A stretch of 64,000 nucleotides of DNA from Chryseobacterium sp. (GCA_031277615.1 JAITMC010000023.1:124001-188000), one strand, 5' to 3'; shown: positions 43,981 to 54,581, counted from the first letter of the stretch. Translations and numbers: made by a program. Notes: generated by a model not told the origin, from the sequence alone.

Positions 43981-44733
43981 CTATATTTCTTTATCTCTGT
44001 ATGAAATATAAATATCCCGTAATTCTATTAAGCCAGAATTATTATATTTTTCAATATCTCTCTCTAAAAAGCCAAATTTTTTGGCATAATATGGTCCTGT
44101 AGCATGGAGACATATTATATTTTTCAGGACTGCTGATTTTTTATTTAACAATCTCTTTAAAAACCAGATAATTGTTCCGTCTTCACCACTTTTCATAGAC
44201 AGTTTACGCAGACCTACAAAGAAATTAATTTTCCGGAAATCTTTGGTTCTTACCATGGCACACCAGCCTCCTGCCGGGCCAAAATCAATCGCAATATTAT
44301 TTCTTACAACTTCTGTATAATTTTCTTTGGGGGGTTTTGCACCATTGGTTTTATCATCCTGTACAACATCCAGCGACAAATATCCAACTTCTTTAAACTC
44401 CTGAAGTGCCGCCATCATTTTCAGATCAAAATTTTCAGGAAAGTCGATTACATCGTCATCCATAATTACGATATAATCTGACTTACTTTCTTTTAATGCT
44501 TTTTTAAAAAGAAGTTTATATTCTCCCAGTCCTTTATTTTCGGTATTAAAAGCAAGCTTAATCCGGGCATCTTTTTTTCCGATTTCTTTTAACAGCTCTA
44601 CAGACCCATCCGTTGAACCATTATCAATAATATAAAAATTGAAATTCTGATTACCTATATTATTATAAAAGCTTTTAAAAAATTCTTCCACAAAGGTTTT
44701 CCTGTTCCAGGTCAGCATTACATAATTTATCAT
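43981..44733 (-). CDS. Family 2 glycosyltransferase
   Basis: A 250-residue GT-A enzyme with MLTWNRKTFVEEF at the start, IIDNGSTDGSVELL, KGLGEYKLLFKKAL, the DxD motif in VIMDDDVIDFP and a late SGEDGTIIWFLKRL in place of the ED base. One base separates it from the next gene upstream. Specificity is not evident. Confidence 0.83.
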   Translation of the reverse strand: MINYVMLTWNRKTFVEEFFKSFYNNIGNQNFNFYIIDNGSTDGSVELLKEIGKKDARIKLAFNTENKGLGEYKLLFKKALKESKSDYIVIMDDDVIDFPENFDLKMMAALQEFKEVGYLSLDVVQDDKTNGAKPPKENYTEVVRNNIAIDFGPAGGWCAMVRTKDFRKINFFVGLRKLSMKSGEDGTIIWFLKRLLNKKSAVLKNIICLHATGPYYAKKFGFLERDIEKYNNSGLIELRDIYISYRDKEI

Positions 44734-44734
44734 A

Positions 44735-45583
44735 CTATTTTTTTAATCTGATTTTCATTATTTTAAGTGTTTTAAATTTCAAAGTTAAACTAATAATCCT
44801 AGATAGGTCAACTAAAAAAAATATCTTTATTTTATCTTTATCTTTATAAAATGTTTTTAAATCCTTCACAAAAAGTTCATAACGTGCCAGGGCCTGTTCT
44901 TTAGTATGGCTTACCGAAGAAAAGTCCTGAGTAAGCCGGCACGGTATAATTCCTAAGCGGGTAATATCATTTTTTTTGGCTTTATACATGAAGTCGTGAT
45001 CACAAAAATCCAAAAATAAGTCAGGATTATATCCTCTGATTTTTTGAAAGAACTCTACATTAATCATTAACCCCGAATTGATGCAGCTTACATTTTTTAA
45101 ATCTATACTTTCCGTCTGCGGTACCTGCATAGGAGATGATCTGAAATTTTTATAATATGCAGGTGACATCAGACTTCCATTACTAAAAACCAAAGGGCAA
45201 TGAATTTTTATTTCCGGATTTACTGTCCGGTATAATGAAAAGAAATCCAATGGTAATTCTGTATCCTGATCTAATAAAACCAACCACTCTTTTTTCAATT
45301 CCCGTGCTTTTTCACCGAATAAGTTGTAAGCAAAAGGCAGGCCTTTATTTTCATTGATGGTATAATAATGAACTTCAACCCATTCATTCACTGCAATAGT
45401 TTCATTATTTTTTTTGTTCTGTTCTCTGGGTGTATTGTCAAAAACCAGAATTATAACTTTAGAATTTATGGTATTTCCGGCAGCGGTAATGCTGTTCAGT
45501 AAAGACCTGAACGTAACGCTATGGGATAATTCTTCTTTATATAAAACAATTCCAAAGGTAATCTCATTTTCTAAAACAGCCAT
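44735..45583 (-). CDS. Family 2 glycosyltransferase
   Basis: A 282-residue GT-A enzyme. ITFGIVLYKEELSHSV opens it, then VFDNTPREQNKKNN, NKGLPFAYNLFGEKA, the metal-binding LLDQDTELP and FLDFCDHDFMYKAKK near the end. Its start overlaps the polymerase gene's end by 13 bases. Together with the two genes after it, it should add consecutive sugars to the repeat unit. Confidence 0.82.
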   Translation of the reverse strand: MAVLENEITFGIVLYKEELSHSVTFRSLLNSITAAGNTINSKVIILVFDNTPREQNKKNNETIAVNEWVEVHYYTINENKGLPFAYNLFGEKARELKKEWLVLLDQDTELPLDFFSLYRTVNPEIKIHCPLVFSNGSLMSPAYYKNFRSSPMQVPQTESIDLKNVSCINSGLMINVEFFQKIRGYNPDLFLDFCDHDFMYKAKKNDITRLGIIPCRLTQDFSSVSHTKEQALARYELFVKDLKTFYKDKDKIKIFFLVDLSRIISLTLKFKTLKIMKIRLKK

Positions 45584-46617
45584 GATGAATAATCTTTTAA
45601 AATATCAGAAACAAAAATACTGTAATAAAAAAATACGATGGCTGTAGCAAACACAATGACATGACCTACCAGTTTAAATTTTTTATTAAAACAGAATATA
45701 AGGGATGGGTACAGCACGATTTGTACTACGGATAATAATTCAAAACTACGCAATGAAAAAGTTAATCCAGTGGTACTAAACAAATAAAAGAAGAATAGGG
45801 ACAGTATATGGGTCTTCAATAAGATATCGAAGCCTGCAATTTTAATTTTTTTACGTTGCCAGAATAATATTCCCAGATAAAGAAAGGCAATAATAATTTT
45901 AAAATTAAAAAGATTCAATTTAGAATCTTCATATTTTTTAATGGTCATATAATCGGTTGCTTTATCTGAAAAAGCATCAAGATGTAATATGGTAATAAAA
46001 TTAATATTAAGGATAGGAACTGTCATACTAAATGCTAAAGCAATGAACAGCCATTTATATTTTACATCAAATTTATTGATCAGCCATATGAGTACAAACA
46101 TAACCGATGAGTAATGAAACAAAAGCGCAAACCCTAATTTTAAAAAAAATTTTTTATCATTTTTCTCATACAAATCTTTTATAGACCATAATAACACTCC
46201 GGAAGACACTGACGCTCTAATGGTTGTCATCTCCTGGATAAAGAAAAGATTACCTACATACAGAAGAACTGCAAGAATAAAATACTGGTAATCTTTGATA
46301 CTGAATATTTTAAGAGACAGAGAAATGAATGCAAAAACAAGAAAGGATAATCTGGTGTAATCTTCTGTAAAAAAGCTGATTATCCTTGGGATCACATAGG
46401 TACAGACTTCTGTCTGCAGTCCGGTAAAAACACCAAGCCCTGACTGGGTAAAATAAAACTGATACAGGAAGTAGTCATTATCAATATCCGGACTTCTTGT
46501 CCCGGCAAATAAAGCCAGTACCAGCACCAAGATACCACATACTATATAAGTATTTCTTTTATTTCTAAATAAAGAAACGATGAAACTAAATATGTATAAA
46601 TATAAATATGCGAACAT
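45571..46617 (-). CDS. EpsG/Wzy-type polysaccharide polymerase
   Basis: A 348-residue membrane protein with about ten predicted helices spread over the whole length. GTRSPDIDNDYFLYQFYF near residues 44-61 matches the EpsG family's conserved extracytoplasmic loop. It is the only polymerase candidate here, so it is assigned to joining repeat units in the periplasm (Wzy role). Wzy proteins diverge strongly, so the assignment rests on topology, the loop and position among transferases and flippase. Confidence 0.75.
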   Translation of the reverse strand: MFAYLYLYIFSFIVSLFRNKRNTYIVCGILVLVLALFAGTRSPDIDNDYFLYQFYFTQSGLGVFTGLQTEVCTYVIPRIISFFTEDYTRLSFLVFAFISLSLKIFSIKDYQYFILAVLLYVGNLFFIQEMTTIRASVSSGVLLWSIKDLYEKNDKKFFLKLGFALLFHYSSVMFVLIWLINKFDVKYKWLFIALAFSMTVPILNINFITILHLDAFSDKATDYMTIKKYEDSKLNLFNFKIIIAFLYLGILFWQRKKIKIAGFDILLKTHILSLFFFYLFSTTGLTFSLRSFELLSVVQIVLYPSLIFCFNKKFKLVGHVIVFATAIVFFYYSIFVSDILKDYSSWLF

Positions 46618-46676
46618 AAACTGATGAATATTTTTTATAAATCTAAAAAATGATTAGACCTATGATCTGCTATAGT

Positions 46677-47780
46677 TTAATTAATAATCAAATGACTTAA
46701 TATTTTTTCCCAGGTAAACAGGTCAGAAACAGCTGATACATTTTTTTTAACTGTTCCTATTGATTCTTTAGACATATTTTTAATGATATCATGAAAATGG
46801 CTTTCATCTGCAAAATATCCCAGGTCAAATTCCCCTAACACATTCTGTGTTTCTTTAAGCGGAGTCGATAATATCGGAATCCCGGAGCATATATAAAAAG
46901 AAACCTTTGTAGGATAGCATAAATTATAATAGAATCTTGCTGCATCATATGGAATAATTCCCATATCGCACCGGCTGGTTATGATCTGTGCAATCTCTTC
47001 TTTAAAAATGCCCAGATATTTTATATTGCCATGCGTATATCTATCATTAATCCAGGCTCCTTCTCCACCTATTAAGTAAAGGTTGGCATCCAGGTCACTA
47101 AAAACATCAATCATCTGTTCAATCTGCCGGCCTTTGTTCAGGCTGCCGGCATAGATAAAATTAATTTTGGACTGATCGATCTTTATATTTAATTCATTGA
47201 GAATATCTTTTCCGTCAACGGTTTTATTTCCTCCATTGATGATGACCTGATTACCGGAAGTGGTCTGCTTGTATTTTTCTCTGGCATATTTTTCCATTTC
47301 ATGGGAAGCATAAATATAATGTCCTCCTTTTATGGTATAAACAATATTCTGAAAAAAATCGTGATTTTTATCATGTCCCAGTTCCAAATCTTTTGACTGT
47401 TCAACAGGCAAATCATTGACCTCAATATATAAACTGTTATTTTTCGCCAGATGATTGAGATATGCTTTATACAAAAATCCTAAATACTGCCAGGTAAACA
47501 TGGGAAACAGCAATGCCAATGAACTCTGATGCATCACAATTTTTTTTTCTTTAAGAAAAACCGAGCTCAATAAAAATTTAAAATTTCTAAAAACCCTTAC
47601 TAAGTAATTTTTATCATACGCATTCAATATTGCATAGTTTTTAGACTTAAAAAACTGATAAAATGCGTTATTCCTTGACATTCCGCCTTCAGAGACATTA
47701 TCTGTCTGATTAGCAATATATAAATACTTATTTTTCAATACCTGGTTTATTAAGTTTAGAATACCCGGAATGAACAACAC
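46677..47780 (-). CDS. Family 4-like (GT-B) glycosyltransferase
   Basis: A 367-residue GT-B protein. The C-terminal domain has INFIYAGSLNKGRQIEQMI, YLIGGEGAW, IKYLGIFKEEIAQIITSRCDMGIIPYD and LCYPTKVSFYICSGIPIL, the last with the E/K-like nucleotide-sugar site region of GT4. The N-terminal half is less conserved. Flanked by short gaps (59 and 76 bp), so probably in the same transcript. Donor sugar unknown. Confidence 0.78.
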   Translation of the reverse strand: MLFIPGILNLINQVLKNKYLYIANQTDNVSEGGMSRNNAFYQFFKSKNYAILNAYDKNYLVRVFRNFKFLLSSVFLKEKKIVMHQSSLALLFPMFTWQYLGFLYKAYLNHLAKNNSLYIEVNDLPVEQSKDLELGHDKNHDFFQNIVYTIKGGHYIYASHEMEKYAREKYKQTTSGNQVIINGGNKTVDGKDILNELNIKIDQSKINFIYAGSLNKGRQIEQMIDVFSDLDANLYLIGGEGAWINDRYTHGNIKYLGIFKEEIAQIITSRCDMGIIPYDAARFYYNLCYPTKVSFYICSGIPILSTPLKETQNVLGEFDLGYFADESHFHDIIKNMSKESIGTVKKNVSAVSDLFTWEKILSHLIIN

Positions 47781-47856
47781 GACTCAAAAAGAGGTTTTCA
47801 TCGGCCGACTTATTTTTCCGTTCTTATCCAATGTACTCAGCCATTGGAACCGAATA

Positions 47857-48942
47857 TTATTTTTGAACTTTTTCTTTTAACACTTCCAGGAATTTCATTC
47901 CCCACTTCATGTCCGGCTCCAGATAATTTCCTTCTGCCCATTCATTCCATGATTTAATAAAAACAATTTTGTGTTCTTCCGGTTTGTTCTCTACAAGATC
48001 CATTACGTTCTGAACATGCTTTGAGAAATTGGCAGGGGTAAAGTCTGTTAATATCAGTCCTTCTCTATGGCTTCTCGGAGAGTGATCCCACCCGGTCATA
48101 ATGGAAGGATACACATTATCTATACCGTCAACTTCGGGTACTGTAAAGAATTCGGAAACTTTTTTATAGCTGTATCTTTGTGGCGTATTCAGCAGTCTCT
48201 TTCTTCCGTTCTGGTAAAATCTTTCAAACTGGCTTCTTTCTTTAAGCTGATAATTATCCAGTCTTACCGTATTCACAGCATCTACTCCTGTTTTGAAAAT
48301 CTCTTCTACGGGTACTGTTGCATCATTATTGTGACCAATGAAATAGAAATCCTCAAGACCATTTTCTTTTGCTAATTTTCGCCATACTTTAATAAAAGTA
48401 ATAATTTCTTCGCTCGCCAGCGGTTTATATATCATAAATAACGGCTTACCATCCACTCTGATATATCTTTTATCTTTAAAAGCCGGCAATAATTCAAAAA
48501 AATGGTTCTTATAGTCTTCTTCTCCCGGGTAGAGCTGCTCAATAAGCATATTTCTGTTTTTCAGGCCGTGTGCGAAGCCTTTCCATGACTCATTTGCCCA
48601 TGCTAAACAAAATGGAAAATCCGGTTCTCCTGAACTCACGACTTCATTGAAAGGTCTTTCAATTAATCTTTTTCCGTTACCAAACCAATAATGCCAATAA
48701 CAAAATCCCTCGATCCCATATTCTCTAGCCATATCTGCCTGAGCTTTTCTGGTTTCAGGGACCCGTAAATCGTAATATCCTAAATCTTTAGGAACTCTTG
48801 GCTGATAATGACCTTTAAATAAAGGCTTAGCCTTCCCAACATTAGTCCATTCTGTAAAGCCTTTTCCCCACCATTCATCATTTTCCGGTATAGGATGATA
48901 TTGTGGGAGATATAATGCTATTAATCTTGCTTTATTTTTCAT
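47857..48942 (-). CDS. WbsX / GH99-like glycan protein
   Basis: A 361-residue protein of the WbsX family (glycoside-hydrolase-99-like fold), common in O-antigen and capsule loci. Diagnostic are LIALYLPQYHPIPENDEWWG, GFTEWTNVGKAKPLF, YGIEGFCYWHYWF, FPFCLAWANESW and FIKSWNEWAEGNYLEPD near the end, the last two bearing conserved Glu residues. Members are annotated both as transferases and as endo-mannosidase-like hydrolases, and the activity is not settled. No signal peptide, so it acts in the cytoplasm. Confidence 0.85.
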   Translation of the reverse strand: MKNKARLIALYLPQYHPIPENDEWWGKGFTEWTNVGKAKPLFKGHYQPRVPKDLGYYDLRVPETRKAQADMAREYGIEGFCYWHYWFGNGKRLIERPFNEVVSSGEPDFPFCLAWANESWKGFAHGLKNRNMLIEQLYPGEEDYKNHFFELLPAFKDKRYIRVDGKPLFMIYKPLASEEIITFIKVWRKLAKENGLEDFYFIGHNNDATVPVEEIFKTGVDAVNTVRLDNYQLKERSQFERFYQNGRKRLLNTPQRYSYKKVSEFFTVPEVDGIDNVYPSIMTGWDHSPRSHREGLILTDFTPANFSKHVQNVMDLVENKPEEHKIVFIKSWNEWAEGNYLEPDMKWGMKFLEVLKEKVQK

Positions 48943-49103
48943 TAATCTATTTTTAAAATATAAAGTTCTGAATCTTTTTTTTAATTAGTCTACATTTTCA
49001 ATATCCAGGAATATCCTGATATTTATATATTTCCTTTGCATTACAACACTTTATATTACAATTACAATCTTATATAATTTCTATTTTTTTCTCATAGTAG
49101 CAA

Positions 49104-50612
49104 TTAAAATACCAATCCGGAATAACTGATGACTTTATATCCGTTTCTGATATTATAACAGACTACATTTAAAAGCAATGAAATAACCCCTGATATTATT
49201 ATAGAAATCATAAAATTAATAGAAAGTGAGTAGACCGCCAGTGAGACTCCTGCTGAAATCATTAGAGGAATCAACATGTTATTAAATATGTATCCAATAC
49301 GGCTAAATTTCAAATACTGTCTGGAAAGTATTATAAATAAAAAAATAAAACTTCCCAGGTTTATTAAAATCCACGAGATTCCTGCTCCGGTAACTCCCAA
49401 TTTCCAGACAAGCAAATAAAGCACGGGCATTCCCACCAGAAGTTGCACAACTCCCTGAACAATGGTATATTTTGTTTTACCGTATGATAACAGAACATAA
49501 TAAAATATGAATTGTAGCGATAAAAAAACAGATCCTATTACCAATAATTTACATGAGATTATGACATCAGGCAGATAAGCCGGTTCTATAGATTTTTTTG
49601 TCCATAATAATAATACATCTTTCATATACAGGATTAACAATATCCCTGCAATAATCACGAGATTATTTAAAATAAAGGACGATTTCTCAAAAGTAGATTT
49701 CAGTTTTGGAGTTTCAGAGGCTGAAACCAGTTTTGAAAATATAGGAAACATAGAAACAGCTAGTGGCATTGCAAGCATTACAGGTACCTGTCCCAGAGTT
49801 GAGGAAAGTGTATAGTATCCATATATTTTTAGAGATAGCATCGAACTGGTCATGATCTTATCAGCCTGTGTATTCAGTGCGGAAACAATTGCTATTAAAA
49901 TCATTCCACTGATATATTTTATGATATCCTGTGGGATTTTATTAATGACCATCTGCAGTTTCTGTCCCAAGTCTTTAAGTCTGAAGAGCACCCTGAACCG
50001 AATAACGATTACATATACAAGATTACATATGATTTGCCATATAAAAAAAACTTCCAGAGTTTTATCAACAACGATCAATATTAATACAACTCCTAAAGAT
50101 TTGAAGATATTCCAGATGATCTGATAAAAATTGGCTTCAATCTGATAATTTAATCCGAATAAGGCACCATAGTATAACAGTGACAGAAGGTGAATGACAA
50201 TTCCTATACTGATTAACCTTAAATAATATGTAAGATCATCAATGGCTATTGTTTCTGAGGTCAGCCAGTATTTAGCGATGAGAGGAGCTGTAGCAAAAAT
50301 AACAACACAAATACCAATACAGATTAATATATAATATTTTTCTATTAACCGAAGAACACTATATTTATAATTACGCTCACTTGAAGAGCTGAACTCCTTT
50401 ATAACAGCAGAAGAGAGCCCTGAATCTGCAAAACTGATGATCCCCAGCAATAAAGAATAAAAGCCTATAACAGCAAAAGACTCTACCCCTAAATATTTTA
50501 TATAAAGTGGTATAAAAATAAATACCGAGACAATACTCCAAAGTTTATTACCATAATTTGATAATATATTTCCAATATTTCCGTATTTCTTAAAAAAACT
50601 TGCACTCATCAC
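49104..50612 (-). CDS. wzx: Wzx-type oligosaccharide flippase
   Basis: A 502-residue membrane protein with 12-14 predicted helices and a charged N-terminus (SASFFKKYGNIGNILSNYG). It belongs to the polysaccharide transporter branch of the MOP superfamily: the GFYSLLLGIISFADSGLSSA start segment and repeated hydrophobic blocks through to the C-terminus. It should flip the lipid-linked repeat unit to the periplasmic face for EpsG/Wzy. Lies after the hairpin at 50655-50690, so its expression may depend on read-through. Confidence 0.85.
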   Translation of the reverse strand: MMSASFFKKYGNIGNILSNYGNKLWSIVSVFIFIPLYIKYLGVESFAVIGFYSLLLGIISFADSGLSSAVIKEFSSSSERNYKYSVLRLIEKYYILICIGICVVIFATAPLIAKYWLTSETIAIDDLTYYLRLISIGIVIHLLSLLYYGALFGLNYQIEANFYQIIWNIFKSLGVVLILIVVDKTLEVFFIWQIICNLVYVIVIRFRVLFRLKDLGQKLQMVINKIPQDIIKYISGMILIAIVSALNTQADKIMTSSMLSLKIYGYYTLSSTLGQVPVMLAMPLAVSMFPIFSKLVSASETPKLKSTFEKSSFILNNLVIIAGILLILYMKDVLLLWTKKSIEPAYLPDVIISCKLLVIGSVFLSLQFIFYYVLLSYGKTKYTIVQGVVQLLVGMPVLYLLVWKLGVTGAGISWILINLGSFIFLFIILSRQYLKFSRIGYIFNNMLIPLMISAGVSLAVYSLSINFMISIIISGVISLLLNVVCYNIRNGYKVISYSGLVF

Positions 50613-50654
50613 TTAAATAAGGTCTCAATAATTAAATTCATCATTCATAAAACA

Positions 50655-50690
50655 GTATAAATGCTGCAAAAGCAGTTGCAGCATTTATAC
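50655..50690 (-). terminator. Strong hairpin between wzc operon and wzx
   Basis: Perfect 15-bp stem (50655-50669 with 50676-50690) over AAGCAG. On the minus strand it is followed by TGTTTTATG, a modest T-tract. It lies just after the small gene coupled to wzc and could end or attenuate transcription into the sugar-specific genes. Confidence 0.65.
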
Positions 50691-50692
50691 TA

Positions 50693-50839
50693 TCAGAAGT
50701 TCATTTTCATAATTTTGATATCGGAAGAGATTTCCAGACTTTCCAGCGATTCATGAGAATAATCTTCATGATCATTTTTTTCCGGAAAGTGGTAAAAAGC
50801 AACTTCTCTTACTGACATTTCATCAATGATATAAGACAT
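50693..50839 (-). CDS. Small 48-codon gene coupled to wzc
   Basis: The ATG (50837-50839) shares its A with the wzc stop codon (TAATG), the classic arrangement for translational coupling. The product starts MSYIIDEMSVREVAFYHF and continues acidic (DHEDYSHESLESLE) to a basic end (KIMKMNF). No membrane segment, no cysteine, no known family recognised. It has two tyrosines that might be kinase substrates or a regulatory partner for the autokinase, but that is speculation. The hairpin follows three bases after it. Too short for most automatic gene calls. Confidence 0.55.
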   Translation of the reverse strand: MSYIIDEMSVREVAFYHFPEKNDHEDYSHESLESLEISSDIKIMKMNF

Positions 50840-53202
50840 TAAAATTTTTCTTTCAGTTTTTCAAACCAGTTTTTTTCTTCAGCAGTATAGCCGTATCCGT
50901 GTTTATTACCGTAACCAAAATAATCTCTTGGAACATCATTTAAAATAAAGCCGGCATTCTTAATTTTCTGGCTGTCGATACTCTTATTGGCAAAGTCTAT
51001 CAGCCCGTTTTCTGTATATCCGGATCTTGTCACATACAGGGTAACATCTGCCATATCTGCAATAAGGAAGGTATCGGTAACCAGCATCAAAGGTGCTGTA
51101 TCCAGAATAATGTAATCATATTTTGCCTTCAGTTCTTCAATTAAGTGTTCATATCTGCCGTTGGTAAAGAGCTCTGTAGGGTTTGGAGGAATACTTCCGG
51201 AATAAATAACATCTAAATAAGGATTAAAAGACGAAACATGTACAATTTCGTTATAGGATGTTTTATCATCATATAAATATTCTGTAAGTCCCAATAATCC
51301 TTTTCTTGCCGGATTATACCTCTGAAGCTGTGGGTTTCTGATATCTGAACCTATAATAATTACCTTTTTCTTTGGGGTAGCCAGCGTAAGCGCCAAATTA
51401 ACTGATACGAAAGTTTTTCCTTCTCCCTTTACCGTGGAGGTTACAAAAATAACTTTTGCAGTCTCTTTCTTAGGGATCATAAAATTCATATTGGTAATAA
51501 GAATCCTAAAGGCCTCTGCCAGAGGAGAGAAATCATTAAGTTTTACCAGCTCCTCCTGTCCTCTTACTAAGCCCGGAATTTCTCCGATCACCGATTTACC
51601 GTGAGACAGTCGTTCAAGATCTTTTCTTGATTTAATCTTATTATTAAGGATATCCCTTGCATAGATTACCAGAAAAGGAATAACCAATCCAAGTACTAAA
51701 GCACCAAGAAGGAAAATCATTTTTCTGGGAGCAACCGGTTTTGGTGAAGCGTAAGCATAGTCTACGATTCTTGCTTTACTGGCAGTTACCGCCAGAGAAA
51801 TAGCAATCTCTTCTCTTTTCTGTAACAGGAGTAAGTACAGATTTTCTTTTATCTGCTGTTGTCTTTCAATGCTTCTAAACATTTTTTCCTGAGCAGGGAT
51901 CTTCGTAATTTTTGAAGTAATTTTGTTCTGCTCACCTTCATATTGATTTTTAGATAACTGAAGACCTGTTCTGTTTTTGAGTAAACTTTCCATTACAGAA
52001 CCTTTTAAGGATGCAATTTGCTTGTTAAGGTCTATAATCACAGGGTTTTGTGGAGTTGCATTTTCCAATAAACGGTTTCTTTCCAGAACCAATTGGTTGT
52101 AGGCAGAAATATTGGTGGCCGTTGTGGTATTATTCAGTCCAATATTTGTAGGCAGTACCTGGCTGTTGCTTTGTCTGCTCATGAAGTCAATCAACGTATT
52201 CGTTAATTCAAGCTGGGATTCCAGTTCAATTTGTTTTGCTCTGGCTTCTGCGGAAACTTCAAGATTAAGCCTGGCTTCCGTTCCTAAATCCGTAATCTGA
52301 TTATTGGTTTTGAATCTTTCTTTTTCACTTTCAACCTGCCCTAATTCACTGGCTATAATATTGATTCTATCATCAATAAAGTCTTTTGTTTTTTTAGATT
52401 CTGAATTTTTATCATAGATGGCTTCACCATTGTAAACTTCAACTAATTTATTAACAATTTCTTTTGCTTTATCCACATTAGGATAGTTCACAGATATTCC
52501 AATGACTGTTGCATCTTTGTTTACCAGGCTTACATTTAATATTTTCTGTAAAGCATCTGTTACGTTATCAACTGTAGCATAGGTAAAATGAATTTCGCCT
52601 AACTGCCCTGCCTTCAATTTATTGAAATGAGGATTTTTAGAAATAATGATATTAGCGTATGGAAGACTAATCGTTCTGTTAAACTGAGTTTTTATTTCAG
52701 GTAATTCATCACTTGAAAGACTAATATTGTTTCCTGATATTTTGAGTAGAACAGGTTGCCGAGGCTCTTGGGTTAAAGGTTTCTCGTTGATCACCTGAAT
52801 GATCACCGGAGAAGTATCTTTATAAAGTTCTTTTTGTTTTAATCCGCTTTTGGTGTATACAGAAGTTTGTAATCTCAGTTGTTTTACAACTTCTTTCATT
52901 AGCTTTTTAGATTTAAAGATCTCGATCTCGTTATCTATACTATTGGTTCCCAGACCTCCTACTCCTGATAAATCCTGTAAAACGCCAAATTCGGCATTGG
53001 CAGATGGAACTTTTTTTGCCCCTTTAATAAGAACTGACGATTGAATCTTATATACCGGAGTTGCAACCTTTAAATAAAAATAGGTTACAATAATGCATAA
53101 AACAGGTACAATTAAAAACCATATCCAGTTTCTTAGATAGGGTTTAATGAGTTCTTGGATGTTAATTTCTTTTTCTGTTCCTTCAACAATCGGGGTATCC
53201 AT
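50839..53202 (-). CDS. wzc: Polysaccharide copolymerase with BY-type tyrosine autokinase (Wzc)
   Basis: A 787-residue inner-membrane protein that controls chain length and export. Residues 20-55 hold the first membrane helix, then a Wzz-type periplasmic domain with long coiled coil (about 270-460), then a second helix near 500 (MIFLLGALVLGLVIPFL). The kinase part (about 560-770) has Walker A VTSTVKGEGKTFVSVNLAL, Walker A' region GSDIRNPQLQ and Walker B IILDTAPLMLV. The C-terminus ends in a tyrosine-rich tail (DYFGYGNKHGYGYTAEEK). A 48-codon gene overlaps its stop codon. Confidence 0.9.
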   Translation of the reverse strand: MDTPIVEGTEKEINIQELIKPYLRNWIWFLIVPVLCIIVTYFYLKVATPVYKIQSSVLIKGAKKVPSANAEFGVLQDLSGVGGLGTNSIDNEIEIFKSKKLMKEVVKQLRLQTSVYTKSGLKQKELYKDTSPVIIQVINEKPLTQEPRQPVLLKISGNNISLSSDELPEIKTQFNRTISLPYANIIISKNPHFNKLKAGQLGEIHFTYATVDNVTDALQKILNVSLVNKDATVIGISVNYPNVDKAKEIVNKLVEVYNGEAIYDKNSESKKTKDFIDDRINIIASELGQVESEKERFKTNNQITDLGTEARLNLEVSAEARAKQIELESQLELTNTLIDFMSRQSNSQVLPTNIGLNNTTTATNISAYNQLVLERNRLLENATPQNPVIIDLNKQIASLKGSVMESLLKNRTGLQLSKNQYEGEQNKITSKITKIPAQEKMFRSIERQQQIKENLYLLLLQKREEIAISLAVTASKARIVDYAYASPKPVAPRKMIFLLGALVLGLVIPFLVIYARDILNNKIKSRKDLERLSHGKSVIGEIPGLVRGQEELVKLNDFSPLAEAFRILITNMNFMIPKKETAKVIFVTSTVKGEGKTFVSVNLALTLATPKKKVIIIGSDIRNPQLQRYNPARKGLLGLTEYLYDDKTSYNEIVHVSSFNPYLDVIYSGSIPPNPTELFTNGRYEHLIEELKAKYDYIILDTAPLMLVTDTFLIADMADVTLYVTRSGYTENGLIDFANKSIDSQKIKNAGFILNDVPRDYFGYGNKHGYGYTAEEKNWFEKLKEKF

Positions 53203-53279
53203 TATTTGACTTTAGTTTTTCAATTTTATTTTAGTAATTATAGTGTATGAATATCAAAAACTTACAGTATTTTACTAAT

Positions 53280-54581
53280 TTATAGTCTTGCATCAGTTAA
53301 TTTCCTGTCCAGGCAGGCTTTTGTGTCAAAAATGACAGCATTTTCTTTTTTCAGTTTCTCAATATCCATTTCAAGAAATTCTTTATGAGATACTGCTATG
53401 ATGATTGAATCATATTTTTTTCCGGTTTCAAGACCTTTCAGAATACTTACACCGTATTCGTGCTCTACTTCCGATTTATCCGCCCACGGGTCAAAAATAT
53501 CGACATTTACACCATAATCCTTAAGTTCTGTATAGATATCAATAACTTTTGTATTTCTTACATCAGGGCAGTTTTCCTTAAAGGTAACTCCCAGAATCAA
53601 AGCATCGGAATTTTTAATCATATTTCCTTTGGCAATAAGCAGCTTAACCACTTTGGATGCAATAAATTTGGCGATGGAATCATTGACTCTGCGCCCGGAT
53701 AGAATAACATCGGGATGGTATCCCAGCTGTTCTGCCTTATGTGCAAGATAGTAGGGATCCACAGAAATGCAGTGTCCTCCTACCAAGCCTGGCTTGTATT
53801 TTAAAAAATTATATTTAGTACCTGCTGCTTCCAGAACATCATTAGTATCAATTCCTATTCTGTCAAAAATTAAAGCCAGTTCATTCACAAATGATATGTT
53901 TACGTCCCGCTGTGCATTTTCAATAGCCTTAGAAGCTTCTGCCACTTTAATATTAGGAGCCTTATGGGTTCCTGCTGTTATGATTTTTTTATATAATTCG
54001 TCTATTTCTGTTGCAATCTCTTCTGTAGAACCAGAGGTTACCTTCTTTACACTGGTCAGGGTATTGACTTTATCTCCCGGATTGATTCTTTCCGGGGAGT
54101 AACCTACATAGAAATCTTTATTAAACTGTAAGCCGGAATACTTTTCCAGAACAGGCACACATTCTTCCTCTGTACATCCGGGAAAAACGGTAGATTCGTA
54201 TATTACGATATCTCCTTTTTTAATGATTTCTCCCAGCATTTTGGAAGCTGCCATCAAAGGTCCGAGATCAGGAGCGTTATATTTATCTATTGGGGTAGGT
54301 ACGGTAACTATAAACAGGTTACAGTCTGAAATTTCATTCAGATCAGCAGTTGCTTTATAGCCTGTTTTTTCTTCTGAATCTTTATATCTTTTTAAAGCAT
54401 CAGCGAGATGTTCCGGTTCAGCTTCAAGGGTAATATCCTGTCCTGCATTCAATTGGGATATACGGGTTGTATTAATATCGAACCCTTTCACCGGAAAGTA
54501 TCTGGAAAACTCTAAAGACAGAGGTAACCCTACATACCCCTGACCTATTACAGCTATTTTATATGGTTTAGTTTCATTCAT
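53280..54581 (-). CDS. UDP-N-acetylhexosamine 6-dehydrogenase (WbpA/TviB-like)
   Basis: Oxidises the C6 of UDP-GlcNAc or UDP-GalNAc to a uronic acid. The 433-residue protein has the NAD Rossmann motif [18 protein letters not shown], the catalytic Cys in [18 protein letters not shown] near residue 265 and [17 protein letters not shown] at the start of the third domain. The start and overall length match the TviB/WbpO branch better than UDP-glucose dehydrogenase. Provides an acidic sugar for the glycan. Between wza and wzc, same strand. Confidence 0.88.
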   Translation of the reverse strand: MNETKPYKIAVIGQGYVGLPLSLEFSRYFPVKGFDINTTRISQLNAGQDITLEAEPEHLADALKRYKDSEEKTGYKATADLNEISDCNLFIVTVPTPIDKYNAPDLGPLMAASKMLGEIIKKGDIVIYESTVFPGCTEEECVPVLEKYSGLQFNKDFYVGYSPERINPGDKVNTLTSVKKVTSGSTEEIATEIDELYKKIITAGTHKAPNIKVAEASKAIENAQRDVNISFVNELALIFDRIGIDTNDVLEAAGTKYNFLKYKPGLVGGHCISVDPYYLAHKAEQLGYHPDVILSGRRVNDSIAKFIASKVVKLLIAKGNMIKNSDALILGVTFKENCPDVRNTKVIDIYTELKDYGVNVDIFDPWADKSEVEHEYGVSILKGLETGKKYDSIIIAVSHKEFLEMDIEKLKKENAVIFDTKACLDRKLTDARL

